Program-made: the position numbers and the translations under genes
Shown here: piece after piece, positions 34,783-43,712 of the stretch
How positions within the stretch are numbered: the first letter of the stretch is position 1
How the letters are laid out: the number at the start of each line of letters is the position of its first letter
From: DATJGR01 sp963787045
GTDB lineage: Bacteria; Pseudomonadota; Gammaproteobacteria; Pseudomonadales; Azotimanducaceae
Length of the DNA stretch: 64,000 nt
Direction: 5' to 3'
Assembly: GCA_963787045.1 (NCBI GenBank)
Contig: CAWBBR010000012.1
Coordinates: forward strand, 129,058-193,057
Notes under the pieces: generated by a model
Seen by the model: the letters and a program-made list of their open reading frames with translations, nothing else
The model's database searches: none
Told to the model about the DNA's origin: nothing

Positions 34783-35123
34783 CGTTTCCTCCTGCTCGTT
34801 GCATTCCTCTTGCCGGCCGGCGGCGTCGGTTTGCGCAATTCGCGCTCGAGCACGTCGAGCCTGCCGCTCCAGAACTTGCGCACGTCCTTCAGCCACGCAT
34901 CGATGTTTTCGAGTCCTGCCGCGTCGAGCGCGTAGATGCGCCGTTGCGCGTCCGTTCGCACCTGCACCAGCCCGGCGTCCCGCAACGCTTTCAGGTGTTG
35001 GGAAATCGCCGGCGCACTGACGTCGAACTCGTCGACGATCTCACCGGCGGAGCGTTCGCCGGTGCTGAGAAGCTCGACGATGCGGCGGCGGGTTGGATCG
35101 GCCAAGGCAGCAAATTCACGCAT
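34779..35123 (-). CDS. ArsR-family transcriptional repressor
   Basis: A 114-residue winged-helix regulator: REFAALADPTRRRIVELLSTGERSAGEIVDEF, recognition helix SAPAISQHLKALRDAGLVQVRTDAQRRIYAL. It lacks a CxC metal-binding pair, so it belongs to the non-metal branch commonly paired with SRPBCC proteins. It heads a run of nine minus-strand genes (35123-29449) with overlaps or gaps of at most about 10 bp, and a palindrome upstream is the likely operator. Confidence 0.92.
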   Translation of the reverse strand: MREFAALADPTRRRIVELLSTGERSAGEIVDEFDVSAPAISQHLKALRDAGLVQVRTDAQRRIYALDAAGLENIDAWLKDVRKFWSGRLDVLERELRKPTPPAGKRNATSRRKR

Positions 35124-35150
35124 GAATCGATGCTGCAGCCAATCCTTATA

Positions 35151-35164
35151 TAAGTCAATACTTA
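35151..35164. promoter_or_regulatory. probable ArsR operator TAAGT-N4-ACTTA with overlapping promoter
   Basis: Perfect 14-bp palindrome arms TAAGT/ACTTA about 30 bp before the arsR-type start, in a locally AT-rich stretch. On the minus strand it contains TTGACT, a good -35, so bound repressor would block the promoter. The half-site resembles those of ArsR regulators paired with SRPBCC genes. Confidence 0.55.
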
Positions 35165-35241
35165 ATTACAGAAGGCGTGGAGCGTGATGAGCGACAACCG
35201 ATCTGCTACCGTTCGGCGCTACAAAAAAAACGGGAGATCAC

Positions 35242-35841
35242 ATGAATCGGATGTTTCGTCTCGGCGCGTTGGTCGTACTGTGCGGCGGGCTCACCGTCGC
35301 CGCCGCGCAAAAGAACGAGCCGACACCCATCACCGAAGCGAGCTTCAAGTGCATCCGCACGATGACGCCGGTGCGCGGCTTTTATGTCGACAACCTGAAT
35401 GGCGATCTCAAAGGAACCGTCGCAGTGGCGAATGCCGCGGACGGCGGCGTCTATCCGCCCGGGTCGGTGGTGCAACTCGTGCCGACCGAAGTGATGGTGA
35501 AACGCGAGGCCGGTTTCAACGCCGCGACGAAAGACTGGGAATTCTTCGAACTCGACGTAAAAAGCGACGGCAAGTCGGTCATCCGAACCCGCGGCTTCGT
35601 CGATGTGGTGAACCGATTCGGCGGTAACTGCTTCGCGTGCCACGTCCAGGCGAAGCCCGAGTGGGATCTGATCTGCGAGACCAGTCACGGCTGCGACGCG
35701 ATTCCGCTTACGCCGGTGATGATCAAGGCATTGCAGAAGACCGATCCGCGCTGTGGTCCGCCGGCGCAGTTGACCACCGAGGAAGCCGACATGCTGAAGG
35801 CATTGCAGGCGGCGATGGCCGCCAAGCCGGCCGGCGCCTGA
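35242..35841 (+). CDS. secreted CxxCH protein (possible haem protein)
   Basis: A 199-residue protein with a Sec signal peptide (LGALVVLCGGLTVAAA) and one CxxCH haem-attachment motif at about residue 133 (GGNCFACHVQAKPEWDLICE), preceded by a beta-rich domain (VRGFYVDNLNGDLKGTVAVANAADGG). Two further cysteines lie after the motif (TSHGCDAIP, DPRCGPPAQ). It may be a monohaem periplasmic cytochrome related to P460-like proteins, but the fold is not certain. GGGAG lies upstream of the ATG. It diverges from the ArsR gene. Confidence 0.75.
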   Translation: MNRMFRLGALVVLCGGLTVAAAQKNEPTPITEASFKCIRTMTPVRGFYVDNLNGDLKGTVAVANAADGGVYPPGSVVQLVPTEVMVKREAGFNAATKDWEFFELDVKSDGKSVIRTRGFVDVVNRFGGNCFACHVQAKPEWDLICETSHGCDAIPLTPVMIKALQKTDPRCGPPAQLTTEEADMLKALQAAMAAKPAGA

Positions 35842-35853
35842 CCGCGTCGCGCG

Positions 35854-37159
35854 TCACAACGGCGCGCGCTGCCAACCTCCCGACGCCTGTTCGACCACGC
35901 GCGCTGCGGCCAGCGCGACGTGGTCGCACCACGGCCGCGCGACGATCTGCACGCCGAGCGGCAAGCCTTCGGCCGACGTGCCGGCGCGCACCACCACGCA
36001 CGGATACCCGGTCAGACTGAACGGCAGCGTGTAGATGTAATCCGCGTCGCTCGAGTCGCCGACCCGCGGTGCCGCGTCACCCGCGGCCGGACAGACGATC
36101 ACGTCGACGTCGCTCATGAAGCCGAGGAACGCGCGGCGCAATCGATCCCATTCGAACAGCGACCGTTCCACGTCGTCGGCCGACAGCTTGCTCGCGCCCC
36201 ACGGCTGCCACGTTTTCCACGAAATCGAGTCCGGGCGCGCCCAATAGGCGCGCGTGATCGCAAGCGACTCGTCGATGCGCGGCGGCGTTGCCGCGTGCAC
36301 CTTTGCGCCGACGTTGGCGAGCGCTGTCACCGCGTCTGCAACCGCGCGTGCGGCCGCGTCGGTCGGCCTGGCGCCGTCGAACGCATCGAAGTGGGCGACC
36401 CGCAATGCACCCACGTCGACACGCGACGGATCGCCGAGCGGCATCGGCACCACGCCGGCGTCGTACCCGTCCACGCCGGCGATGACCGGCAGCGTCAGCG
36501 CGAGATCGTCGACGCAGCGGGCGATCGGACCGATCGCGGTGCGCGGATCGACGAGCGCACTGATGGGCGGTACATGGCCGGTGTTCGGCACCAGACCGCT
36601 GCTCGGTTTCAGGCCGGCCACGCCGCAACAATGCGCGGGCCAGCGGATGCTGCCGCCGGAATCGCTGCCGAGGCCGAGCGGCGATCCGCACGCGGCGACG
36701 ATGACCGCTTCGCCGCTGCTGCTGCCGCCCGGCGTGCGCGACGCGTCATACGGATTCCGCGGCGCCGGATGGAGGTCGGCGGTCGCCTGCGGTTTCGTCT
36801 TGCCGAGCAGAATCGCCCCGGCGGCGCGCATTCGCGCCACGACGGTGGCATCGCGCCGCGGCACGTACTCGCGACGCGCCTCGCGGCCGGCGGCGCAGAC
36901 CAGCCCATTCGTCTCGATCCAGTCTTTCACCGTGAACGGCACGCCGTGCAGCGCGCCGGATGCTTCGCCTCTCGCTATTGCCGCATCGGCATGCGCGCGC
37001 CTCCTCCAACGCCGTGTTCGAGATCTGAACGACCGCATTGAGGCGCGGGTTCACCGCGTTGATCCGATCCAGATGCGCGGAAACGACTTCGAGCGACGAT
37101 ACTTCCCGCAACCTGATTGCCCGTGCGAGCGCCGACGCAGAAGCCTCGGTCAACTCCAT
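35854..37159 (-). CDS. amidase (amidase-signature family), one frame change
   Basis: Starts MELTEASASALARAIRLREV at 37159; near 36995 the frame changes (ISNTALEEA to HADAAIARGEASGALHGVPF). The Ser-cisSer-Lys triad is complete: Lys in PFTVKDWIE, cis-Ser in TPGGSSSGEA and nucleophile in GSDSGGSIRWPAH. About 435 residues, slightly shorter than typical. It hydrolyses an unidentified amide. Last gene of an operon running from 39597. Confidence 0.87.
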
Positions 37160-37431
37160 CAGCGTGCGTCCGCAATATGTCGGGCCGCGTCGGCCGACGT
37201 ACGTACGGGTATCACCTCGAAATGCGCGAGGTCGCGCCACGCTTCGATCCAGCGATCGATCAGCGCGCGATCGTCGGTGCGCATCACCTGAAAACAGCGG
37301 AAGTAGTCGAGGTCCACCCAGCTGTCGACGTACTCGAGACCATCCGGCAACTGGCGTCCTCGCTCGCGAGCGCGACGATAGATGTCGGGTGCCGCACCGG
37401 AATTGAAGTACTCGATGATCATGTAAAGCAT
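37159..37431 (-). CDS. DUF3303 domain-containing protein
   Basis: A 90-residue protein of the DUF3303 family (ferredoxin-like fold, function unknown): MLYMIIEYFNSGAAPDIYRRARERG, then YVDSWVDLDYFRCFQVMRTDD, a common pattern in this group. TGATG overlap with the amidase downstream and seven bases from the GNAT gene upstream. Confidence 0.82.
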   Translation of the reverse strand: MLYMIIEYFNSGAAPDIYRRARERGRQLPDGLEYVDSWVDLDYFRCFQVMRTDDRALIDRWIEAWRDLAHFEVIPVRTSADAARHIADAR

Positions 37432-37438
37432 GTCGAAC

Positions 37439-37988
37439 TCACAGCAGCAGTCCCATGTAGAGCAGATCGAAGTAGCGCCCGCCGATGCAGATCTCGCTGC
37501 GCAACGTGCCCTCCACTTCGAAGCCTTTCTCTCGATACAGCGCGACCCCGCGCGCGTTGTCCGTGCGGACGCGCAGCGAGATCTTTCGGATGGTGCCGGT
37601 CGCGCGCGCCCAATCGATCAGCGTGTCCAGCAGCGCGGCGCCGATCCTCTTGCCCCAGTGCGATTGGCGCACCGAGATCGCGAACTCGCCGCTGTGCCGC
37701 ACGCGTTGGCGGCGGCCGGTCGAGAACGTCAGGCAACCTACGATGGCGCCGTCATCCGTAGCGACGATGTGCAGGTGATCGGGCGCCTTGCGGACGCGTC
37801 GCCAGGTGTTCCGCCTCCTGTGCTTCGGTCAGTTCGAACTCGCCCGGGCCGAACGTCAGGAAGTCGGATTCGCCGCTGACCGCTTCGAGATACTCGAGCA
37901 TGGCCGCGGCGTCGGCCGGCACCGCCGCGCGAATCTCCACTGTGCGTCCGTCGTTCGGCGTGAAGCGCCGTGCTGCGATGTCGGCCAT
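37439..37988 (-). CDS. GNAT acetyltransferase, one frame change
   Basis: Begins MADIAARRFTPNDGRTVEIRA at 37988; near 37800 the frame changes after LTEAQEAEHLAT and continues HLHIVATDDGAIVGCLTF, SVRQSHWGKRIGAALLDTLI and NARGVALYREKGFEVEG. The layout (VEIRAAVPADAAAMLEYLEAV start) fits the PhnO/RimI-like family acting on small amines. It shares one base with the aminoglycoside-kinase-like gene upstream. Confidence 0.82.
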
Positions 37989-38731
37989 CAGAAGAACTCG
38001 TCCAGCAATTGATAGAACTCGATCCGCGCCGGATCCGGAGCCATGCCGTACGCGGTGAAGAACGGCGCGACGAATTCCTCACCGAAGTTATACGCAATGC
38101 TGCGCGCGGCGCACGCAAAATCCTGGTGCCGGTCCGCAACCCCGGCGCGGCCGACGTCGATGAAGCCGGCGATCGCACCGTCGCGCAACAGCACGTTCGG
38201 CAGACAGTAGTCGCCGTGCGTCACCACGAGGTCCTCGCGCTGCGGCCGTGTGGCTTCGAGTTCGCCGAGCAGATCGAGCGCGCTGCGGCCCGCACGCGAG
38301 TCGTCGAAATCCGACTCGTCGACGCGACCCGCCAGCGCGTTGGCGCGCGCCCGTTCCATCGTTACGGCGAGGCGCGCGTCGAACGGACACTCGCGCGTGT
38401 CGAGCGCATGCAACGACCGCAATCCGGCCGCAAGTGCGTGCACACATTCGAGCCGTTCCGTGACGGCGTATGCCGGAACCCCATCGACCGCCTGCGTCAG
38501 CAGATAGCGCTCGTCACCGTCGCGTTCATACGCGATCACCCGCGGCACCGGTGCGCGGCCGGCCAACCACTGCAGCCGCGAAACCTCGTTGGCCACTTCA
38601 TCGTCGGCCGCGCCCACCTTGAGATAGAACTGCGTTCCGATGCGCCACACCCGCGCATTCGATCGACCCACCGACTCGGCCTGCATCGATTGCCCCTCGA
38701 CGAAAAACGCGATCGCAGCCGGCAGCTTCAT
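37988..38731 (-). CDS. APH(3')-like phosphotransferase
   Basis: A 247-residue kinase of the aminoglycoside 3'-phosphotransferase branch: N-lobe with YLKVGAADDEVANEVSRLQWL, Brenner motif VTHGDYCLPNVLL and metal-binding GFIDVGRAGVADRHQDFA, with the C-terminal YGMAPDPARIEFYQLLDEFF typical of APH(3') enzymes. True resistance enzymes and housekeeping sugar kinases share these motifs, so the phenotype cannot be predicted from motifs alone. ATGA overlap with the second kinase upstream. Confidence 0.88.
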   Translation of the reverse strand: MKLPAAIAFFVEGQSMQAESVGRSNARVWRIGTQFYLKVGAADDEVANEVSRLQWLAGRAPVPRVIAYERDGDERYLLTQAVDGVPAYAVTERLECVHALAAGLRSLHALDTRECPFDARLAVTMERARANALAGRVDESDFDDSRAGRSALDLLGELEATRPQREDLVVTHGDYCLPNVLLRDGAIAGFIDVGRAGVADRHQDFACAARSIAYNFGEEFVAPFFTAYGMAPDPARIEFYQLLDEFF

Positions 38732-39597
38732 GGTGCGAGCACGCGTGCCGCCGCGAGCGACTTGGCCCACTCGAGACTCCAATCGCGCGGTTCGGACGCG
38801 AGGCGCGCGAATGTCCACAAACGCACCCGCTCGCGATCGACGCCGAGCAGATCGGAAAAACGCGCGATCAACGCCATCGGATCCGCGTTGAAACGGTCTT
38901 CGCAATTGAACAGATGCTGCGTCGCATCGTAAGCCGGATCGCCGACGAACGGCTTCGGATCGATCGCGAGCCAGCGTTCGCGTTCCGCCGCCAGCACGTT
39001 GCCGGCATGCAGGTCGGTGGCGAGAAGCACGTCGCCCGGTCGCGCGCGTGCCATTTCTTCCATCACGCGCAAGCCTTCACGCGTGAGGTCCGGGTCGGGC
39101 CATCGATCGGCGTCGGCTAGCGACGAGTCGATCCAGTGGCGCGCCATCACCGACAACGGCCTGAAGGGGTGCGGTTCCGCGGGGCGACGCCACATTCGAT
39201 TCAGCAACTGCGCCACCACCACGTCTTGTTCCGGTTCCGGCCGCGTCCGCAGCAACGTGCCCGGCACACATCGTTCGAGCAGCATTGCATTGAGCGCGTC
39301 GTCGGCGTCGATCACGCGCGCGGTCGGATCGCCGTTCCAGAAACGCAGCGCGGCGATCTCCTGCGCGGCTTCCATGTGCGGCAAACCGAGCTTGAGCACC
39401 ACTGCTGCGCCATCGGCCGCGACGGCCGGCGCCACCCAGGAACACATGCCGGTTTGAAACGGCTCGCCGAGCGTGAGCGACCAGCGCGTTCGAAGTTCGC
39501 GCAATGCGGCCGGCAGGCGCTCGAGCCATGCCGCCCACTCGGGCCGCTCGCTGCACGTTTTCGCAAGACTCGGCGGAATCGGAAATTCGTCAGCCAT
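38728..39597 (-). CDS. APH(6)/streptomycin-kinase-like phosphotransferase
   Basis: A 289-residue member of the aminoglycoside/hydroxyurea kinase family: N-terminal FPIPPSLAKTCSERPEWAAWL, the family phrase LLRTRPEPEQDVVVAQLLNRMW, catalytic LLATDLHAGNVLAAERERWLAIDPKP and FVGDPAYDATQHLFN. All kinase residues (Asp/His/Asn and Asp of DP) are kept. It is the first gene of the 39597-35854 operon, coupled to an APH(3')-like gene of a different branch. Confidence 0.9.
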   Translation of the reverse strand: MADEFPIPPSLAKTCSERPEWAAWLERLPAALRELRTRWSLTLGEPFQTGMCSWVAPAVAADGAAVVLKLGLPHMEAAQEIAALRFWNGDPTARVIDADDALNAMLLERCVPGTLLRTRPEPEQDVVVAQLLNRMWRRPAEPHPFRPLSVMARHWIDSSLADADRWPDPDLTREGLRVMEEMARARPGDVLLATDLHAGNVLAAERERWLAIDPKPFVGDPAYDATQHLFNCEDRFNADPMALIARFSDLLGVDRERVRLWTFARLASEPRDWSLEWAKSLAAARVLAP

Positions 39598-39600
39598 GCC

Positions 39601-40473
39601 TCAGCGTACCTCGCGCCTCATTCGCCGGCGATGCAGCGCCACGCCGGCCACGACGAAGATCACGATGCTCAACACGCTTTGATAGCCCGGCGACGCCACC
39701 AGCTCGCGGCCGGATTCCACCTGAACGAAACCGTTCACCAGCAATACGTCGATCAGCGCATTGCCGATTGCGTGTGCAAGCACCGGCGGCCATACCGAAT
39801 TCGTCAGCAATCGCAGTTCACCGTAGACGATCGATACCGCAACCAGGCTCGGAATCGCCATCGCGACGAATGCGCCAAGCGCAAGGTTGGTCGCGCTCTG
39901 CAGCGCCGCCGGATCGACGAGGAAAAGGAAGTACGGCACGTGCCAGCCGGCCCAGATCAGACCGACGGCAACGTGTCCGACGAAGTCGCCGATTCCGAGC
40001 GAGTGCAGTTTCGGTGTGAGGTAACCGCGCCACGCGAACTCCTCGAAGATGTTCTTCACGAACGACGGCGCCAGTCCGTACGCGAATACCCACAACAGGT
40101 CCGGCACCGAACCTTCGAGTGCAGTCCAGCCCAGCAATGCGCCGATCGCCACCACGATCGCCGCGCACAGCGGATGCACCAGCATCGCCGCGGCCCATCC
40201 GAGCGGATTGGCGCGAAACGCCGGCGCCAGTCCGAAGTCCTTCCAGCCGTCGCCGGCAAACCCGCGCAGCAGCAGCACCATGGCGAGCGGCGTCACCAGC
40301 CACAGCAGCAAGCCGAGTCCCTGCGCAGACGCGTCGTCGATGCGCGACTGCAACGCCGCCGCGATCCAGCCGACGCTCCACACGGCCACGGTGAATATCG
40401 CGACGTTGCGCAGCGTCGTGCGCCGATTCACGTCGCTCACCGCCGCATGCATACTCGACCATCCGTCATCCAA
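39601..40473 (-). CDS. CPBP intramembrane metalloprotease
   Basis: A membrane protease (283-290 residues) of the CAAX-protease/bacteriocin-processing family, with about eight helices. Motif 1 KNIFEEFAWRGYLTPKL supplies the EExxxR glutamates, motif 2 WAGWHVPYFLF and motif 3 LAHAIGNALIDVLL the metal-binding histidines and Asn. Start either ATG 40473 or ATG 40452. It ends three bases before the APH(6)-like start region and diverges from the serine hydrolase. Substrate unknown. Confidence 0.9.
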   Translation of the reverse strand: MDDGWSSMHAAVSDVNRRTTLRNVAIFTVAVWSVGWIAAALQSRIDDASAQGLGLLLWLVTPLAMVLLLRGFAGDGWKDFGLAPAFRANPLGWAAAMLVHPLCAAIVVAIGALLGWTALEGSVPDLLWVFAYGLAPSFVKNIFEEFAWRGYLTPKLHSLGIGDFVGHVAVGLIWAGWHVPYFLFLVDPAALQSATNLALGAFVAMAIPSLVAVSIVYGELRLLTNSVWPPVLAHAIGNALIDVLLVNGFVQVESGRELVASPGYQSVLSIVIFVVAGVALHRRRMRREVR

Positions 40474-40487
40474 CGCCCCTTCAAATC

Positions 40488-41684
40488 ATGAACACAGCCG
40501 GACTTTCGCAAGCTCGTCTCGCCCGCATGCATGACACCATGAACGGCCACGTTGCGCGTGGCGACTTACCGGGACTCGTCACGTTGGTGTGCCGCCGCGG
40601 CGAAGTTCACGTCGACGCCATCGGGCAGCAAGCCGTCGGCGGATCGAAACCGATGCAGCGAGACACGCTGTTCCGCATCGCGTCGATGACCAAACCGATC
40701 ACCGCGGTGGCGACGATGATACTCATCGAGGAAGGCAGGCTGCGCCTCGACGATCCCGTCGATCGCTTCCTTCCGGAACTCGCCAACCGCCGCGTACTGG
40801 CGCGGATCGACGCACCGGTGGACGAAACGGTGCCGGCGCACCGGCCGATCACCACGCGCGATCTGCTGACGTTCCGCTTCGGGATGGGATTCGTACTCGC
40901 GCCTCCCGGCAAGTATCCGATCCAGAAAGCCATCGGCGACGCCGGTCTGTTGCCCGGACCCAACCCGTCGCCGATGCCGCCGGACGAGTGGATGAAGAAG
41001 CTCGGTTCGCTGCCGTTGCTGCATCAGCCCGGCGAGCAATGGGCGTATCACACGGGATCCGACGTGCTCGGCGTGCTCGTCGCGCGCGCCGCCGATCAAC
41101 CGTTCCCAACATTCCTGCACGAGCGCATTTTCGCGCCGCTCGGCATGAAAGACACCGCGTTTCACGTACCGCCGGAAAAGCTCGGTCGATTGCCGCCGTC
41201 GTACGTGGCCGATCCGGGTACCGGCAAACTGAAACTGCACGACGATCCGGCGGACAGCCGCTGGGCCAAGCCGCCGGCATTCGCATCCGGCGGCGGCGGC
41301 CTGGTGTCCACCGTGGACGACTATCTGGCGTTCTGTCAGATGCTGCTCGACAAGGGGCGTTATGGTCGCGAGCGGATTCTGTCGCGGCCGTCGGTCGAAC
41401 TGATGACCACCGACCAGCTGACGCAACAGCAGAAGGCCGCCGCGAGTCTGTTCTTCGGCGACGGCGTCGGCTGGGGCTTCGGCGTTTCGGTGGTCACGCG
41501 ACGCACCAACCTGTTCGCCCCCGGACGCTTCGGTTGGGACGGCGGCATCGGCACGTCCGGGTACACCGACCCCGCGGAAGAACTCATCGGCATCCTGATG
41601 ACGCAGCGGATGATGGATTCGCCGAGTCCGCCGAAAGCGTTCGTGGACTTCTGGTCTGCTGCGTATCAGGCAATCGACGACTGA
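40488..41684 (+). CDS. beta-lactamase-fold serine hydrolase (EstB-like)
   Basis: A 398-residue protein of the class C beta-lactamase/EstB fold without a signal peptide. The nucleophile is Ser66 in FRIASMTKPITA (SxxK) and the second motif is a YHT in QWAYHTGSDVLGVLVARA; the third (WDGGIGTSGYTDP) replaces the usual KTG with HGG-like spacing, which favours an esterase over a beta-lactamase. Intact frame. Confidence 0.9.
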   Translation: MNTAGLSQARLARMHDTMNGHVARGDLPGLVTLVCRRGEVHVDAIGQQAVGGSKPMQRDTLFRIASMTKPITAVATMILIEEGRLRLDDPVDRFLPELANRRVLARIDAPVDETVPAHRPITTRDLLTFRFGMGFVLAPPGKYPIQKAIGDAGLLPGPNPSPMPPDEWMKKLGSLPLLHQPGEQWAYHTGSDVLGVLVARAADQPFPTFLHERIFAPLGMKDTAFHVPPEKLGRLPPSYVADPGTGKLKLHDDPADSRWAKPPAFASGGGGLVSTVDDYLAFCQMLLDKGRYGRERILSRPSVELMTTDQLTQQQKAAASLFFGDGVGWGFGVSVVTRRTNLFAPGRFGWDGGIGTSGYTDPAEELIGILMTQRMMDSPSPPKAFVDFWSAAYQAIDD

Positions 41685-41693
41685 CTCCGTCGC

Positions 41694-42149
41694 TCACGTC
41701 GGCGGCGGATTCTTCAAGCGCCACCTGAAATCGCAGAACGCCGCGCCCTTCATGAGCGTTTGCGTACGGGTGAACTGCCAATCGGGCCGCAACGACGCCT
41801 CGTTGGCGAAGTCCACGCCGCAGGTGAGCAGTGCGCCGATCTCCGGTTCGCCGATGGCACGGAAATGCTCGGCGAACCGACACTTCGTCATGTTGACGCC
41901 GAACGTCGTATCGGTGTCTTCGACGACCTCCGATTCCACCGGAAACATGCTCGGCGCGCCACTGCTGCGCGGGTGCAGATTGCGCGCCTGTATGCGCCGC
42001 GCCTGCCACTTCGCATAGTCGTTGGCGATCGCGCTTCCCACGATGCCGAGCGCACGCTCCTTGCCGAGTTCCTGCTCCATCGCCTTCACGATCGGAATGA
42101 CCGCGCGCGCCTGAATCTTCACCGCTTCGAGTATGTCGGGCTTGCTCAT
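41694..42149 (-). CDS. L-2-amino-thiazoline-4-carboxylic acid hydrolase-type protein
   Basis: A 151-residue protein matching the ATC hydrolase family: helical N-part VKAMEQELGKERALGIVGSAI and C-part NMTKCRFAEHFRAIGEPEIGALLTCGVDFA, followed by RTQTLMKGAAFCDFRWRL with the family's two conserved cysteines. The characterised member opens a thiazoline ring during cysteine synthesis in Pseudomonas; many homologues act on unknown substrates. ATGA overlap with the DUF1272 gene. Confidence 0.83.
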   Translation of the reverse strand: MSKPDILEAVKIQARAVIPIVKAMEQELGKERALGIVGSAIANDYAKWQARRIQARNLHPRSSGAPSMFPVESEVVEDTDTTFGVNMTKCRFAEHFRAIGEPEIGALLTCGVDFANEASLRPDWQFTRTQTLMKGAAFCDFRWRLKNPPPT

Positions 42150-42454
42150 CGTCGCACCGGCGGGATCGATTTGATCGAAGCAGCGAACTTCGCGTGCGTC
42201 GCCGCATCTACCGGGCGATGTCTCGCCTTGGTGCCGGCTGGGTATCTGCCGAGGAAGTTGTCGCCCTTCAGATTGTTCGACGGACGCACCGGCCTGCGCT
42301 CGAATCCGCCGCCGCAGTTCGGGCACACGTTTTCGAGCACTTCGTCGACGCACGTCGCACAGAACGTGCATTCGAACGAGCAGATGCGCGCTTCCGCCGA
42401 CTCGGGCGGAAGCGCTACGTTGCAGTGTTCGCAGTTCGGCCTGAGTTCGAGCAC
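42146..42454 (-). CDS. DUF1272 zinc-ribbon protein
   Basis: A 102-residue protein of the DUF1272 family. Four CxxC-type pairs are visible: NCEHCNVALPPES, ICSFECTFCATCVDE and VCPNCGGGFERRPVRP, which give a double zinc ribbon. The GTG at 42454 (VLELRPNCEHC) matches the conserved family start and follows GAGGGG; the longer frame overlaps the upstream gene without a ribosome site. Function unknown. Confidence 0.87.
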   Translation of the reverse strand: MLELRPNCEHCNVALPPESAEARICSFECTFCATCVDEVLENVCPNCGGGFERRPVRPSNNLKGDNFLGRYPAGTKARHRPVDAATHAKFAASIKSIPPVRR

Positions 42455-42473
42455 GATCCCCTCGACGCCACCG

Positions 42474-42881
42474 TTAGCCAGGCACGCGCTCGAACGTGGG
42501 TATCCCACTCGGTATTTGATGGAACGCCTGCTTGTCGATCGTGAAGATCGCCATCTGCGGGGTGCCGTACAGCGACGGGTCGTCCATCGTTCCCACCTTG
42601 ACGATGGCGGCGCCGGGCAAACCCGCGGATCGCGTCGTCAGATGCGTGCCGCACTCGCCGCAGAATTCGCGCGTCACCCCATTCGGCAGGTCTTTACGCT
42701 TGAACGCTTTTGGCGCGCCCTTCGTGTATTTGAAGCCCGACTCCGGCATCGCCATGATCACGTTCGGGCTGCCGCCGGTGAGGTACTGACACTCGCGGCA
42801 ATGGCACTGACCCTTGAACACCGGCTCGCCTTCCGACTGATAGCGCACCGCTTTGCAATAACAACCGCCTTCGAATTTCAT
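42474..42881 (-). CDS. GFA family (CENP-V/glutathione-dependent formaldehyde-activating enzyme-like) protein
   Basis: A 135-residue zinc protein with the GFA cysteine set: GGCYCKAVRY (CxC), GQCHCRECQYLTGG (CxCxxC) and EFCGECGTHL (CxxC). The fold binds structural and often a catalytic zinc coordinated by glutathione; most members are not true formaldehyde enzymes. First gene of a three-gene unit with DUF1272 and ATC hydrolase; it diverges from exonuclease III. Confidence 0.9.
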   Translation of the reverse strand: MKFEGGCYCKAVRYQSEGEPVFKGQCHCRECQYLTGGSPNVIMAMPESGFKYTKGAPKAFKRKDLPNGVTREFCGECGTHLTTRSAGLPGAAIVKVGTMDDPSLYGTPQMAIFTIDKQAFHQIPSGIPTFERVPG

Positions 42882-42939
42882 TGCTGACTCTCCGTCTGAT
42901 GCTTGCTCCGCCCGTGCCGATGATCGCACACTCTCGCGC

Positions 42940-43710
42940 ATGCGAGTGGCTACCTGGAACATCAACGGACTGCGTGCCCGTCTGGACTATCTGCGCTTCT
43001 GGTTGCAGTCGCGCAAACCGGATGTGGTCGGCCTGCAGGAACTGAAAATCACCGACGACGAATTCCCGGCGGAGTTCTTCTCTGAGCTCGGCTATCACGC
43101 CACCACGTACGGGCAGAAGGCGTGGAACGGCGTCGCGGTGCTGAGCTTGCGCCCTGCGGAAGTGCTCGAACGAGGCCTGCCGGGTGAGGACGACTTCGGC
43201 GCGCGGCTGTTGCGCGTGAAAGTCGACGAGTTGCAGTTCACCACGGTCTATTGTCCCAACGGCAAAGACCTCGGCCACGACGACTTCCCGAAGAAACTCG
43301 CGTGGTTCGATTCGTTGTTGCGCTACTGGGCGACGCAAGACCGCAACACGCCCGCGGTACTGTGCGGCGACTTCAACCTCGTTCCCACGGCGCTCGACAC
43401 CTGGCTTACCGGCGACACCGACGATCTGATCTTCCACACCAAGGCCGAACGCGATCGATTCGCCGCCCTGCTCGATCTCGGCTTGACCGATCTGTTCCGG
43501 CAACGCCATCCCGACAAGAAAGCGTTCTCGTGGTGGGACTATCGCGGCGGCGCATTCCACAAGGGGCAAGGCTTGCGGATCGACATGGTGCTGGCGACCG
43601 CCGCGGTCGCGCAGCGCGTGAAGGAAGTGGAGATCGATCGCGACTATCGCAAGAAGGTCGAAGGGTTCATCGCTTCGGATCACGCGCCGGTGTTTGCCGA
43701 CCTCGACTAG
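42940..43710 (+). CDS. xthA: exodeoxyribonuclease III
   Basis: A 256-residue AP endonuclease/3'-exonuclease. Metal and catalytic residues are in place: WNINGLRAR (Asn), GLQELK (Glu), YCPNGKDLG (Tyr/Asn), VLCGDFNLVP (Asp/Asn), LRIDMVLAT and IASDHAPVFADL (Asp/His). It acts in base-excision repair at abasic sites. Intact, and convergent with the PliI gene with a two-base gap. Confidence 0.95.
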   Translation: MRVATWNINGLRARLDYLRFWLQSRKPDVVGLQELKITDDEFPAEFFSELGYHATTYGQKAWNGVAVLSLRPAEVLERGLPGEDDFGARLLRVKVDELQFTTVYCPNGKDLGHDDFPKKLAWFDSLLRYWATQDRNTPAVLCGDFNLVPTALDTWLTGDTDDLIFHTKAERDRFAALLDLGLTDLFRQRHPDKKAFSWWDYRGGAFHKGQGLRIDMVLATAAVAQRVKEVEIDRDYRKKVEGFIASDHAPVFADLD

Positions 43711-43712
43711 CC

